A stretch of 64,000 bases of DNA from LMUY01 sp965199555. GTDB lineage: Bacteria; Pseudomonadota; Alphaproteobacteria; Acetobacterales; Acetobacteraceae. The DNA is taken from the NCBI GenBank assembly GCA_965199555.1, contig CBDASJ010000017.1, positions 124,001-188,000 on the forward strand. The letters run 5' to 3'. Under the pieces are notes generated by a model. That model did no database searches, was not told the origin of the DNA, and saw only the letters and a program-made list of their open reading frames with translations. Of the stretch, positions 1 to 8,848 are shown piece by piece; the stretch's first letter is position 1, and the number at the start of each line of letters is the position of its first letter. The translations under genes were made by a program, and so were the position numbers.

Positions 1-29
1 GGCTTTGCAGGCGCCGCCGGTGCTGCCAC

Positions 30-1904
30 ATGCACACCATGTCTCCTGCCATCCCGACGACGCGGTCGCGCTCGACCCTGGCGACCGTCCGCTCCCTGCT
101 GCCGTATCTGTGGCCGCGCGGCGACCGCGGGGCGCATGTGCGCGTCGTGCTGGCAGGGATCTGCCTGGTGCTGGCCAAGGTCGCCACGGTTTACATCCCG
201 CTGGTCTACAGCCGGGCGGTGGACGCCCTGTCCCCGGCGCATCAGGTCGCCACCGTGCCGCTGGCGCTGATCGTGGGCTACGGGCTGCTCCGCGTGGCCT
301 CGGCCGGCTTCGGGGAGTTGCGGGACGCGATCTTCGCGGCCGTGCAGCAGCGCACCACCCGGCGCGTCGCGCTGGACACGTTCCGCCACCTGCACGGCCT
401 GTCGCTTCGCTTCCACCTGGACCGGCAAACCGGCGGGGTGTCGCGCGCGATCGAACGCGGCGTGCTGGGCATCCAGCAGGTGCTACGCTTGGCGGTGTTC
501 AACCTGCTGCCGACCTTGTTCGAGGTGGTGCTGGTCACCGGCACGATCTGGTACCTGTTCGACTGGCGCTATGCCGGGATCACGTTCGGCGCGGTGGCCA
601 GCTATATCGGCTTCACCGTCGGCTTCACCACCTGGCGGATCAAATACCGCCGGCAGATGAACGCGGTCGACAGCGAAGCGAACACCAAGGCGCTGGACAG
701 CCTGCTGAACTACGAGACGGTGAAGTATTTCGGCAACGAGGCGCACGAGGCGGCGCGGTACGACAACGCGCTGGCCCGCTACGAAACGGCGGCGGTGCGC
801 ACGCAGGTCACGCTGAACATGCTCAACATCGGCCAGGCGGCCATCATCGCCGCCGGCCTGGCGGTGATCATGTTGATGGCGGCTGGCGGCGTTTCGCGGG
901 GCAGCATGACCGTGGGCAAGTTCGTGCTGGTGAACACCTACCTGATGCAGTTGTACCAGCCGCTCAACTTCCTGGGCTTCGTGTATGCCTCCATCAAGCA
1001 GGGCGTGGTGGACATGGAGCAGATGTTCCACCTGCTGTCAGTGGACCAGGAGGTCGCGGACACGCCCGGCGCGACGCCCTTGGCCACGGCGTCGCCCGGT
1101 TGCGGCGGCGCGCTGGCGTTTGAGGACGTGCGGTTCGGCTACGGCCCCGCGCGCGAGGTGCTGCACGGCGTCAGCTTCCGCGTTCCCCCGGGCGGCAAGC
1201 TCGCCATCGTGGGGCCGACGGGCGCGGGCAAGAGCACGATCAGCCGGTTGCTATTCCGCTTCTACGACGTGACGGGCGGCCGCGTGCTGATCGACGGCCA
1301 GGATCTGCGCGGGATCACGCAGGAAAGCCTGCGCGCAGCGATCGGCGTGGTGCCGCAGGATACCGTGCTGTTCAACGACACCATCCGCTACAACATCGCC
1401 TATGGCCGGGTCGGCGCGACCCAAGCGGACGTGGAGCATGCCGCCCGGCAGGCCCAGGTGCATGACTTCGTGCTGCGCCTGCCGGACGGTTACGACACCA
1501 TGGTGGGCGAACGCGGGCTCAAACTGTCGGGCGGCGAAAAGCAGCGCGTGGCGATCGCGCGCACCATCCTGAAGGATCCGCGCATCCTGATCCTGGACGA
1601 GGCGACCAGCGCGTTGGACACGCGCACCGAGATCGACATCGGCACCGCCCTGGGCAACGCGTCGGCCAACCGCACTACGGTGGTGATCGCGCACCGGCTG
1701 TCGACCGTGGTGGATGCCGACGAAATCATCGTGCTGTCCGACGGCCTGGTCGCCGAACGCGGCACCCATGCCGCGTTGCTCGCCGCGGACGGCCTGTATG
1801 CGGGCATGTGGCAGTTGCAGGCGGAGGAGGCGGAAGTCGAGATCGAGCGCGGCCTCGGCCTTGCCGACCCGCTTTCACCGGTGGGCCGGGCGGTGCGGGT
1901 TTGA
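30..1904 (+). CDS. ATM1-type ABC transporter (permease-ATPase half-transporter)
   Basis: A 624-residue half-transporter with an N-terminal six-helix membrane domain (about residues 20-330) and a C-terminal ATPase domain. Visible motifs are Walker A GPTGAGKST near residue 395, the signature LSGGEKQRV near residue 500 and Walker B ILILDEATSALD shortly after. The membrane domain carries NYETVKYFGNE, a stretch typical of the ATM1/HMT1 family, whose members export glutathione-linked sulfur or metal compounds and act as homodimers in the inner membrane. An ATG three codons further on (position 39) is an equally possible start. The next gene follows after about 40 bp on the same strand. Confidence 0.9.
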   Translation: MHTMSPAIPTTRSRSTLATVRSLLPYLWPRGDRGAHVRVVLAGICLVLAKVATVYIPLVYSRAVDALSPAHQVATVPLALIVGYGLLRVASAGFGELRDAIFAAVQQRTTRRVALDTFRHLHGLSLRFHLDRQTGGVSRAIERGVLGIQQVLRLAVFNLLPTLFEVVLVTGTIWYLFDWRYAGITFGAVASYIGFTVGFTTWRIKYRRQMNAVDSEANTKALDSLLNYETVKYFGNEAHEAARYDNALARYETAAVRTQVTLNMLNIGQAAIIAAGLAVIMLMAAGGVSRGSMTVGKFVLVNTYLMQLYQPLNFLGFVYASIKQGVVDMEQMFHLLSVDQEVADTPGATPLATASPGCGGALAFEDVRFGYGPAREVLHGVSFRVPPGGKLAIVGPTGAGKSTISRLLFRFYDVTGGRVLIDGQDLRGITQESLRAAIGVVPQDTVLFNDTIRYNIAYGRVGATQADVEHAARQAQVHDFVLRLPDGYDTMVGERGLKLSGGEKQRVAIARTILKDPRILILDEATSALDTRTEIDIGTALGNASANRTTVVIAHRLSTVVDADEIIVLSDGLVAERGTHAALLAADGLYAGMWQLQAEEAEVEIERGLGLADPLSPVGRAVRV

Positions 1905-1947
1905 TTTCCGCCGCACGGCCGCCATTTGTTTGCCGAAGGAGAGCCGC

Positions 1948-2205
1948 ATGACCCTCGCCCCCGATGACGGCGCGCCTGCCGACCTCAGCCACGCCGGCGC
2001 GATCGTGGACAAGGCAATCGAGTATATGGTCGGGCAGAACATCACCTCGTTATCCATTGCGTCCGCCTTGCTCGGCGGCTCGCTCGGGCTGCTGACGCGA
2101 TCGCTGTCCGACGAGGCGGTGGTGCAAATCCTGTCGAACGCAATCCGCAGCGTGCAATCGGGCGAAATGCGCGGCATGAAGGACGAAGGCGTGGCGCGCA
2201 ATTAG
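1948..2205 (+). CDS. small conserved hypothetical protein
   Basis: An 85-residue protein that I do not recognise as a named family. The ATG is preceded by a good Shine-Dalgarno run (AAGGAGAG, about 5 bp away). The middle has a short hydrophobic helix (SIASALLGGSLGLL, about residues 35-48) between charged helical parts, so a peripheral or single-pass membrane protein is possible. It follows the ABC exporter on the same strand and may be cotranscribed with it. Confidence 0.6.
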   Translation: MTLAPDDGAPADLSHAGAIVDKAIEYMVGQNITSLSIASALLGGSLGLLTRSLSDEAVVQILSNAIRSVQSGEMRGMKDEGVARN

Positions 2206-2258
2206 GGGTTGCTGCAGGCAGCCCAGGCCGTGATTTATCTGACTTGTGAGGTGGCACT

Positions 2259-2447
2259 ATGTCGAGATCTAAGGCGGTGGACGACGCGGATAGCTCAGTA
2301 GTTGATGACGAAAGCGCCCAACTCGACGTGGAAGTCGATCATGAGATTGACGGCGGTCAATTCGTTTCGAACGTGAGGGTTGTGGAGTGGCTTCAATCGT
2401 GGGGCAAGCCGAACGAGTTGCCTTGCCCTAAGCCGGCTAGGCGTTGA
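2259..2447 (+). CDS. putative antitoxin of a RelE/ParE-type module
   Basis: A 62-residue acidic protein whose C-terminal half ends in a VVEWLQSWGKPNELPCP-like stretch of the type seen in small antitoxins paired with RelE/ParE toxins. The call rests mainly on context: its stop codon overlaps the start of the toxin-like gene by 4 bp (TTGA), the classic coupled arrangement. The first 35 residues are rich in Asp, Glu and Ser. Base composition is lower in GC than the neighbours, which fits acquired DNA. Confidence 0.6.
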   Translation: MSRSKAVDDADSSVVDDESAQLDVEVDHEIDGGQFVSNVRVVEWLQSWGKPNELPCPKPARR

Positions 2448-2728
2448 GCGAGGTTGTCTGGTCACAATCTGCCGTTCGACACCTTGAAACAATCCGCGTC
2501 TATCTCGAGCAGTTCAATCCGCATGCCGCGCAACACTTGGCGTCTTGCCTGATCGAAGCTGCCAACAACCTCGCAGACTTTCCGGAACGCGGACGGCTTG
2601 TTGCTGGGACTGATACGCGGGAGCTTGTTGTCATCGGATATCCATACATCATCCGGTATCGGACTGCTGGCGACACCGTTCGAATCCTTCGTGTCAGGCA
2701 CGCAGGGCGACGTCCGACCACACCTTAG
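2444..2728 (+). CDS. RelE/ParE-family toxin
   Basis: A 94-residue protein with the ParE/RelE layout: an N-terminal beta strand (VVWSQSAVRHLETI), two helices, the LADFPERGR motif, then strands with RELVVIGYPYIIRYR and a final VRILRVRHAGRRP. This pattern (fPerGR ... Y.i.Yr ... i.I.rv.H..R) is diagnostic for ParE-like toxins, which inhibit gyrase or cut mRNA and are neutralised by the partner. The predicted start is TTG, overlapping the antitoxin stop, so translation is probably coupled. Confidence 0.85.
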   Translation: MSEVVWSQSAVRHLETIRVYLEQFNPHAAQHLASCLIEAANNLADFPERGRLVAGTDTRELVVIGYPYIIRYRTAGDTVRILRVRHAGRRPTTP

Positions 2729-2904
2729 TGATCTATCCGCGGGTTCGCCTTACCTCGCGCTAATTCCGCAGGTGGCTCCTGAGAGCGCTGCTGCTCCTTT
2801 CGGCGCCGCAGGTTGGCGCGCAGGGCAGCGGCCTCCCGCTCTTTCCGCGCCGCCAACTCCGCTTCGCCGCGCTTGCTCAGGCTCGGCTTGGAGTCATCGC
2901 TCAT
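2725..2904 (-). CDS. small basic conserved protein downstream of cbpM
   Basis: A 59-residue, highly charged protein (MSDDSKPSLSKRGEAELAARK...) rich in Ala, Arg, Lys and Glu and predicted as mostly helical. The start is fixed by an ATGA overlap with the cbpM stop, so it is the third gene of a cbpA-cbpM operon. Proteins of this type recur in alphaproteobacteria, but I know no assigned function. It ends convergently within 4 bp of the toxin gene stop. Confidence 0.65.
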   Translation of the reverse strand: MSDDSKPSLSKRGEAELAARKEREAAALRANLRRRKEQQRSQEPPAELARGKANPRIDH

Positions 2905-3218
2905 TCCGGCCACGCCCGCAGCACCGCCTCGCGCGCGTCGGCCGGGCTGGCGGCTAGCGCGTGGTGGAGCGCTCGCATCTGCCGCCGTGCGTCATACAAC
3001 TGGTCCAGCAGCGACAGCACGGTGGGCATCGCTTCTTCCCCGAGGCTGAGTTCGTCGCGAAGTTCGACGATCAACTGCACCCGCGCCACGTCGATGTCGT
3101 GGAACAGCCAATCGCCATCGTGCCGCTCGGGACGCACCCAGGCCAATTCGACCCAGTTTCTCACATCCTCCAGCCGCAGCCCGGCCACGTGCTGGGGCAG
3201 CATCTCAATCGTGATCAC
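2901..3218 (-). CDS. cbpM: CbpM-like chaperone modulator
   Basis: A 105-residue MerR-like helical protein. In E. coli, CbpM binds the J-domain of CbpA and inhibits its co-chaperone activity. The GTG start overlaps the stop of the upstream J-domain gene by 4 bp (GTGA), which fixes the start and shows tight coupling. The LRLEDVRNWVELAWVRPE segment and the C-terminal LLDQLYDARRQMRALHHAL helix match the family. The downstream small gene overlaps it in the same way. Confidence 0.8.
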   Translation of the reverse strand: MITIEMLPQHVAGLRLEDVRNWVELAWVRPERHDGDWLFHDIDVARVQLIVELRDELSLGEEAMPTVLSLLDQLYDARRQMRALHHALAASPADAREAVLRAWPE

Positions 3219-4117
3219 GACGCCTCCGTCATGCCTCGCCGGGGATCGACTTCGTTCGCCGGCTGCCACTCGCGCAGGAAGGCTTCCAGCGCCGCGTCGG
3301 CGTCCGGCACCACCACCTTCAACACCACCAACTGGTCGCCGGCCGGGCGGCTGCCCTGGGCCGGCACGCCGCGGCCGCGCAGGCGCAGCACCTTGCCCGT
3401 GTCGGACCGCCCCGGGATCGTCATGGTCACCGAGCCGGTCACCGTTGGAATGGTGACGCGGCCGCCCAGCACTGCTTCCTTCAACGTCACCGGCAGGTCG
3501 AGGTGGATGTCGTTGCCTTCGCGGCGGAACACCGGGTGCGGCCGGATCGTGACGGTGATCAGCGCATCGCCGGCCGGGCCGCCATTGCTCCCCTCATTGC
3601 CCTGGCCGCGCAGCCGCAAGGTCTGGCCATCCTCCATGCCCGGCGGCACGCGCACGTCCAATGTTCGTCCGTCGGGCAGGCTCAGCCGTTGCTGCGTGCC
3701 GGCGACGGCATCCACGAAATCCACGGCGAGGGTGTAGCCGGCATCGCGGCCCTTCGCCGGGCGGTGGCCCCGCTCGAAGGATTGCGAGAACAGATCGGCG
3801 AAGATGTCGCCCATCGCCGCCTCGTGTCCGCCGCCATAGCGCGCGCCCGCTCCGGTGTCGGCATAGCTGCGGTAGCCGGCACGCTCCGGCCGCGGATCGC
3901 CCGCCGCATCGATCTCCCCGCGGTCGAACCGGGCGCGCTTGTCCGGGTCCGACAGCAGGTCGTTCGCGGCGGACACGGCCTTGAAGGTGTCCTCGGCGGC
4001 CTTGTTGCCGGGGTTGAGGTCCGGGTGGTGCTTCTTGGCCAGCTTGCGGTAGGCGCGGCGGATATCGTCCGCCGTTGCGTCCTTGGCGACGCCCAGGGTT
4101 TGGTATGGATCGGTCAT
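3215..4117 (-). CDS. cbpA: CbpA-like curved-DNA-binding J-domain co-chaperone
   Basis: A 300-residue J-domain protein. The J-domain occupies residues 1-70 (MTDPYQTLGVAKDATADDIR) with the HPD motif in KKHHPDLNPGNK. After a Gly/Arg-rich linker come the two beta-rich C-terminal substrate-binding domains of the DnaJ family. There is no Cys-rich zinc finger, which separates CbpA from DnaJ. It should stimulate DnaK and may bind DNA. The start is the ATG before TDPYQTLG; upstream in-frame codons lack family similarity. It is the first gene of an operon with cbpM. Confidence 0.9.
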   Translation of the reverse strand: MTDPYQTLGVAKDATADDIRRAYRKLAKKHHPDLNPGNKAAEDTFKAVSAANDLLSDPDKRARFDRGEIDAAGDPRPERAGYRSYADTGAGARYGGGHEAAMGDIFADLFSQSFERGHRPAKGRDAGYTLAVDFVDAVAGTQQRLSLPDGRTLDVRVPPGMEDGQTLRLRGQGNEGSNGGPAGDALITVTIRPHPVFRREGNDIHLDLPVTLKEAVLGGRVTIPTVTGSVTMTIPGRSDTGKVLRLRGRGVPAQGSRPAGDQLVVLKVVVPDADAALEAFLREWQPANEVDPRRGMTEAS

Positions 4118-4180
4118 GCGGGTCCGCGACTCATGCGGTGCAGAGATGGCGCGCGATCGGCGCCGGATCAACCGCCATGG

Positions 4181-5038
4181 CTATCGCGTTTGGCAGACCG
4201 GGCACCAATACAGCCGTCGTCCGCCCATCTCCTCCGCCTGCACCGGGTTGGTGCAGATGCGGCAAGGCTCGCCCGCCCGGTGCGCCACGTAGCTGCGGGC
4301 GTCGCGGCGCATGCGGCGGCCGACCACCGGCGTGTTGGGCGGCCGATCCTTCGGCCGGGTGGTGATGATGGCGCCGTCGCGCACGCCATCCCGCAGCAGC
4401 GCCCTCGTGTCGCGCCACAGCGCGTCCCACTGCGCGCGGGTGACGTCCCGGCCGGGCTTGTGCGGGTCGATGCGGGCGCGGAACAGCAGCTCCGCGCGGT
4501 AGATGTTGCCGATGCCGGCGATCACCTCCTGCCGCATCAGCAACAGCCCGATCGCGGTGCGGGAGCCGTGGATCACCTCCCACGCCTTGCCGGGCCGCCC
4601 ATCCGCCCGCAGCGGGTCCGGACCGAGCTTATCGGTCGCCGCCTGCTTGCCTTCGGCGGAAAGCAGCTCGCACGCCGTTGGTCCGCTGAGGTCGGCCACG
4701 CGGTGCTCGGCCGCAAGCCGCAGCCGAACGGCGCCACGTGGCGCGGGCGGTCCGTCTTCATCGGGGTCGGTTTTGGCCGTGCGCCGCCCGACCCCGCTCA
4801 ACGCGGTGCCGGTGAAGCGCCAATTACCGTACAGGCCCAGATGCACCCGCAACCACACCGGGCCGGCGAAGCAAAGGAACATCTGCTTGCCCCAGGCCTC
4901 GGCACTGTCGAGCACCAGCCCGTCCAGCGTCGCCGCGCCGTCCGCGAACCGGCCTTGCGGGCTGCTGGCGCGGATCGTCCTGCCGACGAACTCCGCGGTG
5001 AAGGCGTTCGCCAGGCGATGGACGGTGTGGCCTTCGGG
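4181..5038 (-). CDS. Fpg/Nei-family DNA glycosylase, no recognisable start codon
   Basis: The frame encodes a complete Fpg/Nei glycosylase of about 285 residues: the catalytic N-terminal stretch PEGHTVHRLA, the helix-two-turn-helix region (MRQEVIAGIGNIYRAELLF) and a C-terminal zinc finger (CRIC...CPVC). Family members remove oxidised bases and use the N-terminal Pro, exposed after Met removal, as nucleophile. Here the codon before Pro is TCG rather than a start, and no ATG, GTG or TTG occurs in frame between it and the stop of the upstream caiB gene. A palindromic repeat (5062-5082) lies just upstream. Coordinates begin at the catalytic Pro codon. The gene may be inactive, or the start may be misread. 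Confidence 0.8.
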   Translation of the reverse strand, partial: PEGHTVHRLANAFTAEFVGRTIRASSPQGRFADGAATLDGLVLDSAEAWGKQMFLCFAGPVWLRVHLGLYGNWRFTGTALSGVGRRTAKTDPDEDGPPAPRGAVRLRLAAEHRVADLSGPTACELLSAEGKQAATDKLGPDPLRADGRPGKAWEVIHGSRTAIGLLLMRQEVIAGIGNIYRAELLFRARIDPHKPGRDVTRAQWDALWRDTRALLRDGVRDGAIITTRPKDRPPNTPVVGRRMRRDARSYVAHRAGEPCRICTNPVQAEEMGGRRLYWCPVCQTR

Positions 5039-5061
5039 CGAGACACGCTCCTGTCGAGTTG

Positions 5062-5082
5062 TCTCCCACTCCTTGCGGGAGA
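5062..5082. repeat. palindromic repeat, CTCTCCC family
   Basis: TCTCCC, a 9-base spacer, then GGGAGA. It is a degenerate member of the palindrome family found at several other places in the window. It lies between the caiB stop and the glycosylase coding region, close to where the glycosylase start codon should be. Confidence 0.6.
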
Positions 5083-5088
5083 GAGGGC

Positions 5089-6262
5089 TTAGATCACGTG
5101 GCGGTCGCGCAAGCTGGCGATGGCAGCGGCGTCATAGCCCAATTCTGCCAGCACGGCGTCGGTATGTTCACCCAGGCTCGCGGTCGCCGTTTCCAGCCGG
5201 GCAGGTGTGCGGCTGAGCTTCACCGCCTGGCCGACGAGTTCCGTCCGCCCCAGCGTCGGGTGCTGCACCGGCTGCGCCATGCCGAGATGCTGGACCTGCG
5301 GGTCGCCGAACACCTGGTCCATGCTGTAGATCGGGCCGCACGGCACCTCCGCCGCGGCCAGCCGCTCCACCCAGGCGGCGGAACTGGCGGTGCGGGTGAC
5401 GGCGGCAATGCGCTCGTTGAGCGGGGCGCGGTTGGCGGAGCGTGCGTCCCCCGTCTTGAACAACGGGTCGTCGATCAACTCGGGAAAGCCCAGCGCACGG
5501 CACAGCCGGGCGAAGATGACGTCGCCCGAGGCGGCGATGTTGATGTGGCCATCGGCCGTAGGGAACACGCCGGTGGGGATGCTGGTCGGGTGGTCGTTGC
5601 CCGCCTGCTGCGGCACGTCTCCCTTCCATCAGGAAGCGGGCGGCCTGGAAGTCCATCATCGCGATCATCGACGCGAGCAAGCTGCTTTGCACCCATTGCC
5701 CTTCGCCCGACACTTCCCGCTCCAGCAGTGCCGCCATGATGCCTTGCGCTGCGAACAGCCCGGCGGTGAGGTCCGCCACGGGGATGCCGGCGCGCACCGG
5801 GCCTTGCCCCGGCAGCCCCGTGACCGACATCAGCCCGCCCATGCCCTGCGCGATCTGGTCGAAGCCGGGGCGCATGCGGTACGGCCCGTCCTCCCCGAAG
5901 CCGGAGATGCTGGCATACACCAGGCGCGGGTTGACCGCCCGCATCGCCGCGTAGCCGATACCCAGCCGGTCCTTCACGTCCGGACGGAAGTTCTCCACCA
6001 GCACGTCCGATTGCGCGACCAGCTTGCGCAGGATCTCCAAACCTTCGGGCGCCTTCAGGTCCAGCGTGATGCAGCGCTTGTTGCGGTGCAGGTTCTGGAA
6101 GTCGGGGCCGAGCCGCTCGCCGCCCATCCCGCTGTCGCCAGCCGCCGATTCCACCTTGATCACCTGCGCGCCGAAATCGGCGAATTGGCGCACGCAGGTC
6201 GGCCCGGCGCGCACCCGCGACAGGTCGATAACGCGGAAACGGGCAAGCGCACCGGTGGCCAT
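5089..6262 (-). pseudogene. CaiB/BaiF-type CoA transferase, frameshifted
   Basis: Two overlapping frames together encode one class III CoA transferase of about 390 residues. The first frame (start MATGALARFRVIDLSR) carries the N-terminal two thirds, including DFGAQVIKVE, LHRNKRCITLDLK and VLVENFRPDVKDRLG. It runs out of homology after FLMEG near 5622. The family sequence resumes in another frame at DVPQQAGNDHPTSIPTGVF and runs to a stop at 5089. One extra base in GGGAGACGTG (about 5620 on the plus strand) explains the break. These enzymes move CoA between carboxylic acids; the substrate cannot be told from sequence. The break may be real inactivation or a sequencing error. Confidence 0.85.
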
Positions 6263-6313
6263 GTTGCTGTGATCCTGGTCTTGTCGGGACCATCACCCTA
6301 GAAGCGGCCGACC

Positions 6314-8083
6314 ATGACCGACAATATCTACACCGTCATCCGCGCGCGCGTGCTGGACGCCCTGCACGCCGCACTCCCCGACCTGCCGCCGGAGCTGGCG
6401 GCGCGCGTGGAGGTGACGCCCACGCGTGACCCGGCGCATGGCGACATGGCGACCAATGCCGCCCTGATCGCCGCCAAGCCCGCGCGCCAGCCCCCCGCCC
6501 GCATCGCCGCCACCTTGGCCGCGGCGCTGCAACAGGCGCCGGAAATCGCAACCGCCGAACCGGCCGGCCCAGGTTTCGTGAACCTGCGCCTGCACCCTGC
6601 AGCGATGCTGGCCACCATCCCCGCCGTGCTGCGCGCGGGGGAGGCGTTCGGCGCCGGTGCGGCCGGGCAGGGGCGCCGGGTGAACGTTGAGTATGTGTCC
6701 GCCAACCCGACCGGGCCGATGCATGTCGGGCATTGCCGCGGCGCGGTGGTGGGCGACGCGCTGGCCAACCTGCTGGCGAAGGCCGGCTACGACGTCACCA
6801 AGGAGTTCTACGTCAACGACGCCGGCAACCAGGTCGCGGCCCTGGCCTGGGCGACGTACTGGCGCTACCTCCAGGCGCTCGGCACCGCGTTGACGGAGGA
6901 GGCGTTCGCCGCCGGCGTGCCGGGCGGCCTGCAATATCGCGGCGACTACCTACTGCCGATCGGCGAGGCGTTGGCGGCGACGTTCCGCGACAGCCTGGCT
7001 GGGCCTGGCCTGTTGCCGGCCGACCCGGCGCTGTGGCTCGACACGGTGCGGGACTTCGCGGTCGACGCGATGCTCGCTTCCATCCGCACGGACCTCGCCG
7101 CACTCGGCGTGCGTTTCGACCGCTTCAGTTCGGAGCGGGCGTTGCTGGGATCGGGCGCGCCCGATGCCGCCATCGCCAAGCTCCAGGCGGACGGCCTGCT
7201 GTACCTCGGCACGTTGGAACCGCCGAAGGGCAAGCTGCCCGACGATTGGGAAGCGCGCGAGCAGTTGCTGTTCCGCTCCACCCGGTTCGGCGATGACGTC
7301 GACCGGCCGCTGCGCAAATCCGATGGCAGCAACACGTATTTCGCCAACGACATCGCCTACCATGCTGCCAAGGCTGCCCGGTCGGACGTGCTGATCGACG
7401 TGCTGGGTGCCGACCACGGCGGCTACGTGTCGCGCATGAAGGCGGCGACGGCGGCGATCACCGGCGGGGCGGTCGCGCTGGAGGTGGTGCTGTGCCAGAT
7501 CGTGCGGGTGATGAAGGCCGGCGAGCCGGTGCGGATGAGCAAGCGGGCCGGCACCTTCATCACCCTGGCGGACCTGTTGGATTTCGTCGGCCGCGATGCC
7601 GTGCGATTCACCATGCTGACCCGCAAATCCGACGCGCAGATGGATTTCGACATCGAGGCCGCGGTCGCGCAAACGCGGGAAAACCCGGTGTTCTACGTGC
7701 AATACGCCCACGCCCGCTGCCGCTCCGTGCTGCGGGCGGCGGCCGAGATGGAGGGCCTGGATATCAATCCGGCGACGCCACTGGACGGCTTGCAAGACCC
7801 GGCGGAGCTGGCGGTGGTGCGGCGCATGATGGCGTGGCCACGCATGGTTGAGGCGGCCGCGGACGCGCGGGAACCGCATCGAATCGCGTTTTTTCTCTAT
7901 GACTTGGCGGCGGACTTTCATATGCTGTGGAACCGAGGGCGGGACGCGACGACCCTCCGCTTCCTGCAGCCAGACCGCCCCGCGGACACCCGGGCGCGGC
8001 TGGCTTTGGTGGCGGCGGTGGCGACGGTGATCCGCTCGGGCCTCCAGGTGATGGGGGTCACGCCCGTCGAGGAGATGCGCTGA
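6314..8083 (+). CDS. argS: arginyl-tRNA synthetase
   Basis: A 589-residue class I aminoacyl-tRNA synthetase that charges tRNA-Arg. The HIGH-type signature is in NPTGPMHVGHCRGA near residue 137 and the KMSKS-type loop is RMSKRAGTF near residue 407. The N-terminal additional domain (residues 1-100) and the C-terminal helical anticodon domain (from about 460) are present. Length and ends match the family. The following SPOR gene starts with GTG directly after the argS TGA, so the two are probably cotranscribed, a pairing common in alphaproteobacteria. Confidence 0.97.
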   Translation: MTDNIYTVIRARVLDALHAALPDLPPELAARVEVTPTRDPAHGDMATNAALIAAKPARQPPARIAATLAAALQQAPEIATAEPAGPGFVNLRLHPAAMLATIPAVLRAGEAFGAGAAGQGRRVNVEYVSANPTGPMHVGHCRGAVVGDALANLLAKAGYDVTKEFYVNDAGNQVAALAWATYWRYLQALGTALTEEAFAAGVPGGLQYRGDYLLPIGEALAATFRDSLAGPGLLPADPALWLDTVRDFAVDAMLASIRTDLAALGVRFDRFSSERALLGSGAPDAAIAKLQADGLLYLGTLEPPKGKLPDDWEAREQLLFRSTRFGDDVDRPLRKSDGSNTYFANDIAYHAAKAARSDVLIDVLGADHGGYVSRMKAATAAITGGAVALEVVLCQIVRVMKAGEPVRMSKRAGTFITLADLLDFVGRDAVRFTMLTRKSDAQMDFDIEAAVAQTRENPVFYVQYAHARCRSVLRAAAEMEGLDINPATPLDGLQDPAELAVVRRMMAWPRMVEAAADAREPHRIAFFLYDLAADFHMLWNRGRDATTLRFLQPDRPADTRARLALVAAVATVIRSGLQVMGVTPVEEMR

Positions 8084-8836
8084 GTGGCTGACCGGTTGAC
8101 CATGACGACGGAGAGTTGGCGTCCGCAGCGGCGCGACGGGCTGATCGATCCGGCAATCCGCCGCATGGCGCTGCTGGCCGGTGCCGGCGTAGTCGTGCTT
8201 GGGCTCGGCGTCGGCGGCTACACGATGCTCGGGCGTCGCTCGCACGGCGTTCCCGTGATCGAGGCGGACAGCCGGCCGCTTCGCGTGAAGCCGGACAATC
8301 CCGGTGGCATGCAGGTGGTGGGTGCCGAGGAGCAGATCATGGGCGGCGCCGGCACCGGCAGCCAGGCCGACGCCATGGCACCCGCGCCGGAGGTGCCGGA
8401 ACCGCAGATGCTGCGTGCGCAAATTCAGGCTGCCCGGCAGCCCGCACCGGCGCCAACGCCGCCGGCACCACCCGTCGCCGTTGCACCGCCAGCGGTGGCT
8501 GTGGCCGCGGCACCACCTGTTGCGCCGGCCATTCCAGCCCCGGTTGTCGCAACGCCACCCGCCCGGGTCGTAAGTGCCGCGCCGACATCGGGTGGCATGG
8601 AAGTCCAGCTTGCCGCGCTGGAGTCCGAACAGGCGGCCACGACCGAATGGCAGCGCCTGTCCAAGCGGATGCCCGGCCTGTTTGGGTCGCATCGCCCGAC
8701 CGTGTTGAAGGCGGAACGCGACGGCAAAACCTTCTACCGGCTGCGCACCGGCGGGTTCAGCGACACGGCGCAAGCCACCGCCTTTTGCACCGAAGTGAAG
8801 GCAAAAGGCGGCGGCTGCGCAATCGCGAGCTTCTGA
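8084..8836 (+). CDS. SPOR-domain membrane protein
   Basis: A 250-residue protein with a short cytoplasmic N-terminus, one membrane helix (about residues 28-46), a long Pro/Ala-rich linker and a C-terminal SPOR domain (about residues 172-250) with the pattern EVQLAAL...W..L...P.L...FYRLRTG.F. SPOR domains bind denuded septal peptidoglycan, so it likely acts in the periplasm at the division site. The GTG start abuts the argS stop codon with no gap. Confidence 0.85.
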   Translation: MADRLTMTTESWRPQRRDGLIDPAIRRMALLAGAGVVVLGLGVGGYTMLGRRSHGVPVIEADSRPLRVKPDNPGGMQVVGAEEQIMGGAGTGSQADAMAPAPEVPEPQMLRAQIQAARQPAPAPTPPAPPVAVAPPAVAVAAAPPVAPAIPAPVVATPPARVVSAAPTSGGMEVQLAALESEQAATTEWQRLSKRMPGLFGSHRPTVLKAERDGKTFYRLRTGGFSDTAQATAFCTEVKAKGGGCAIASF

Positions 8837-8848
8837 GTCGTTCCGCGA

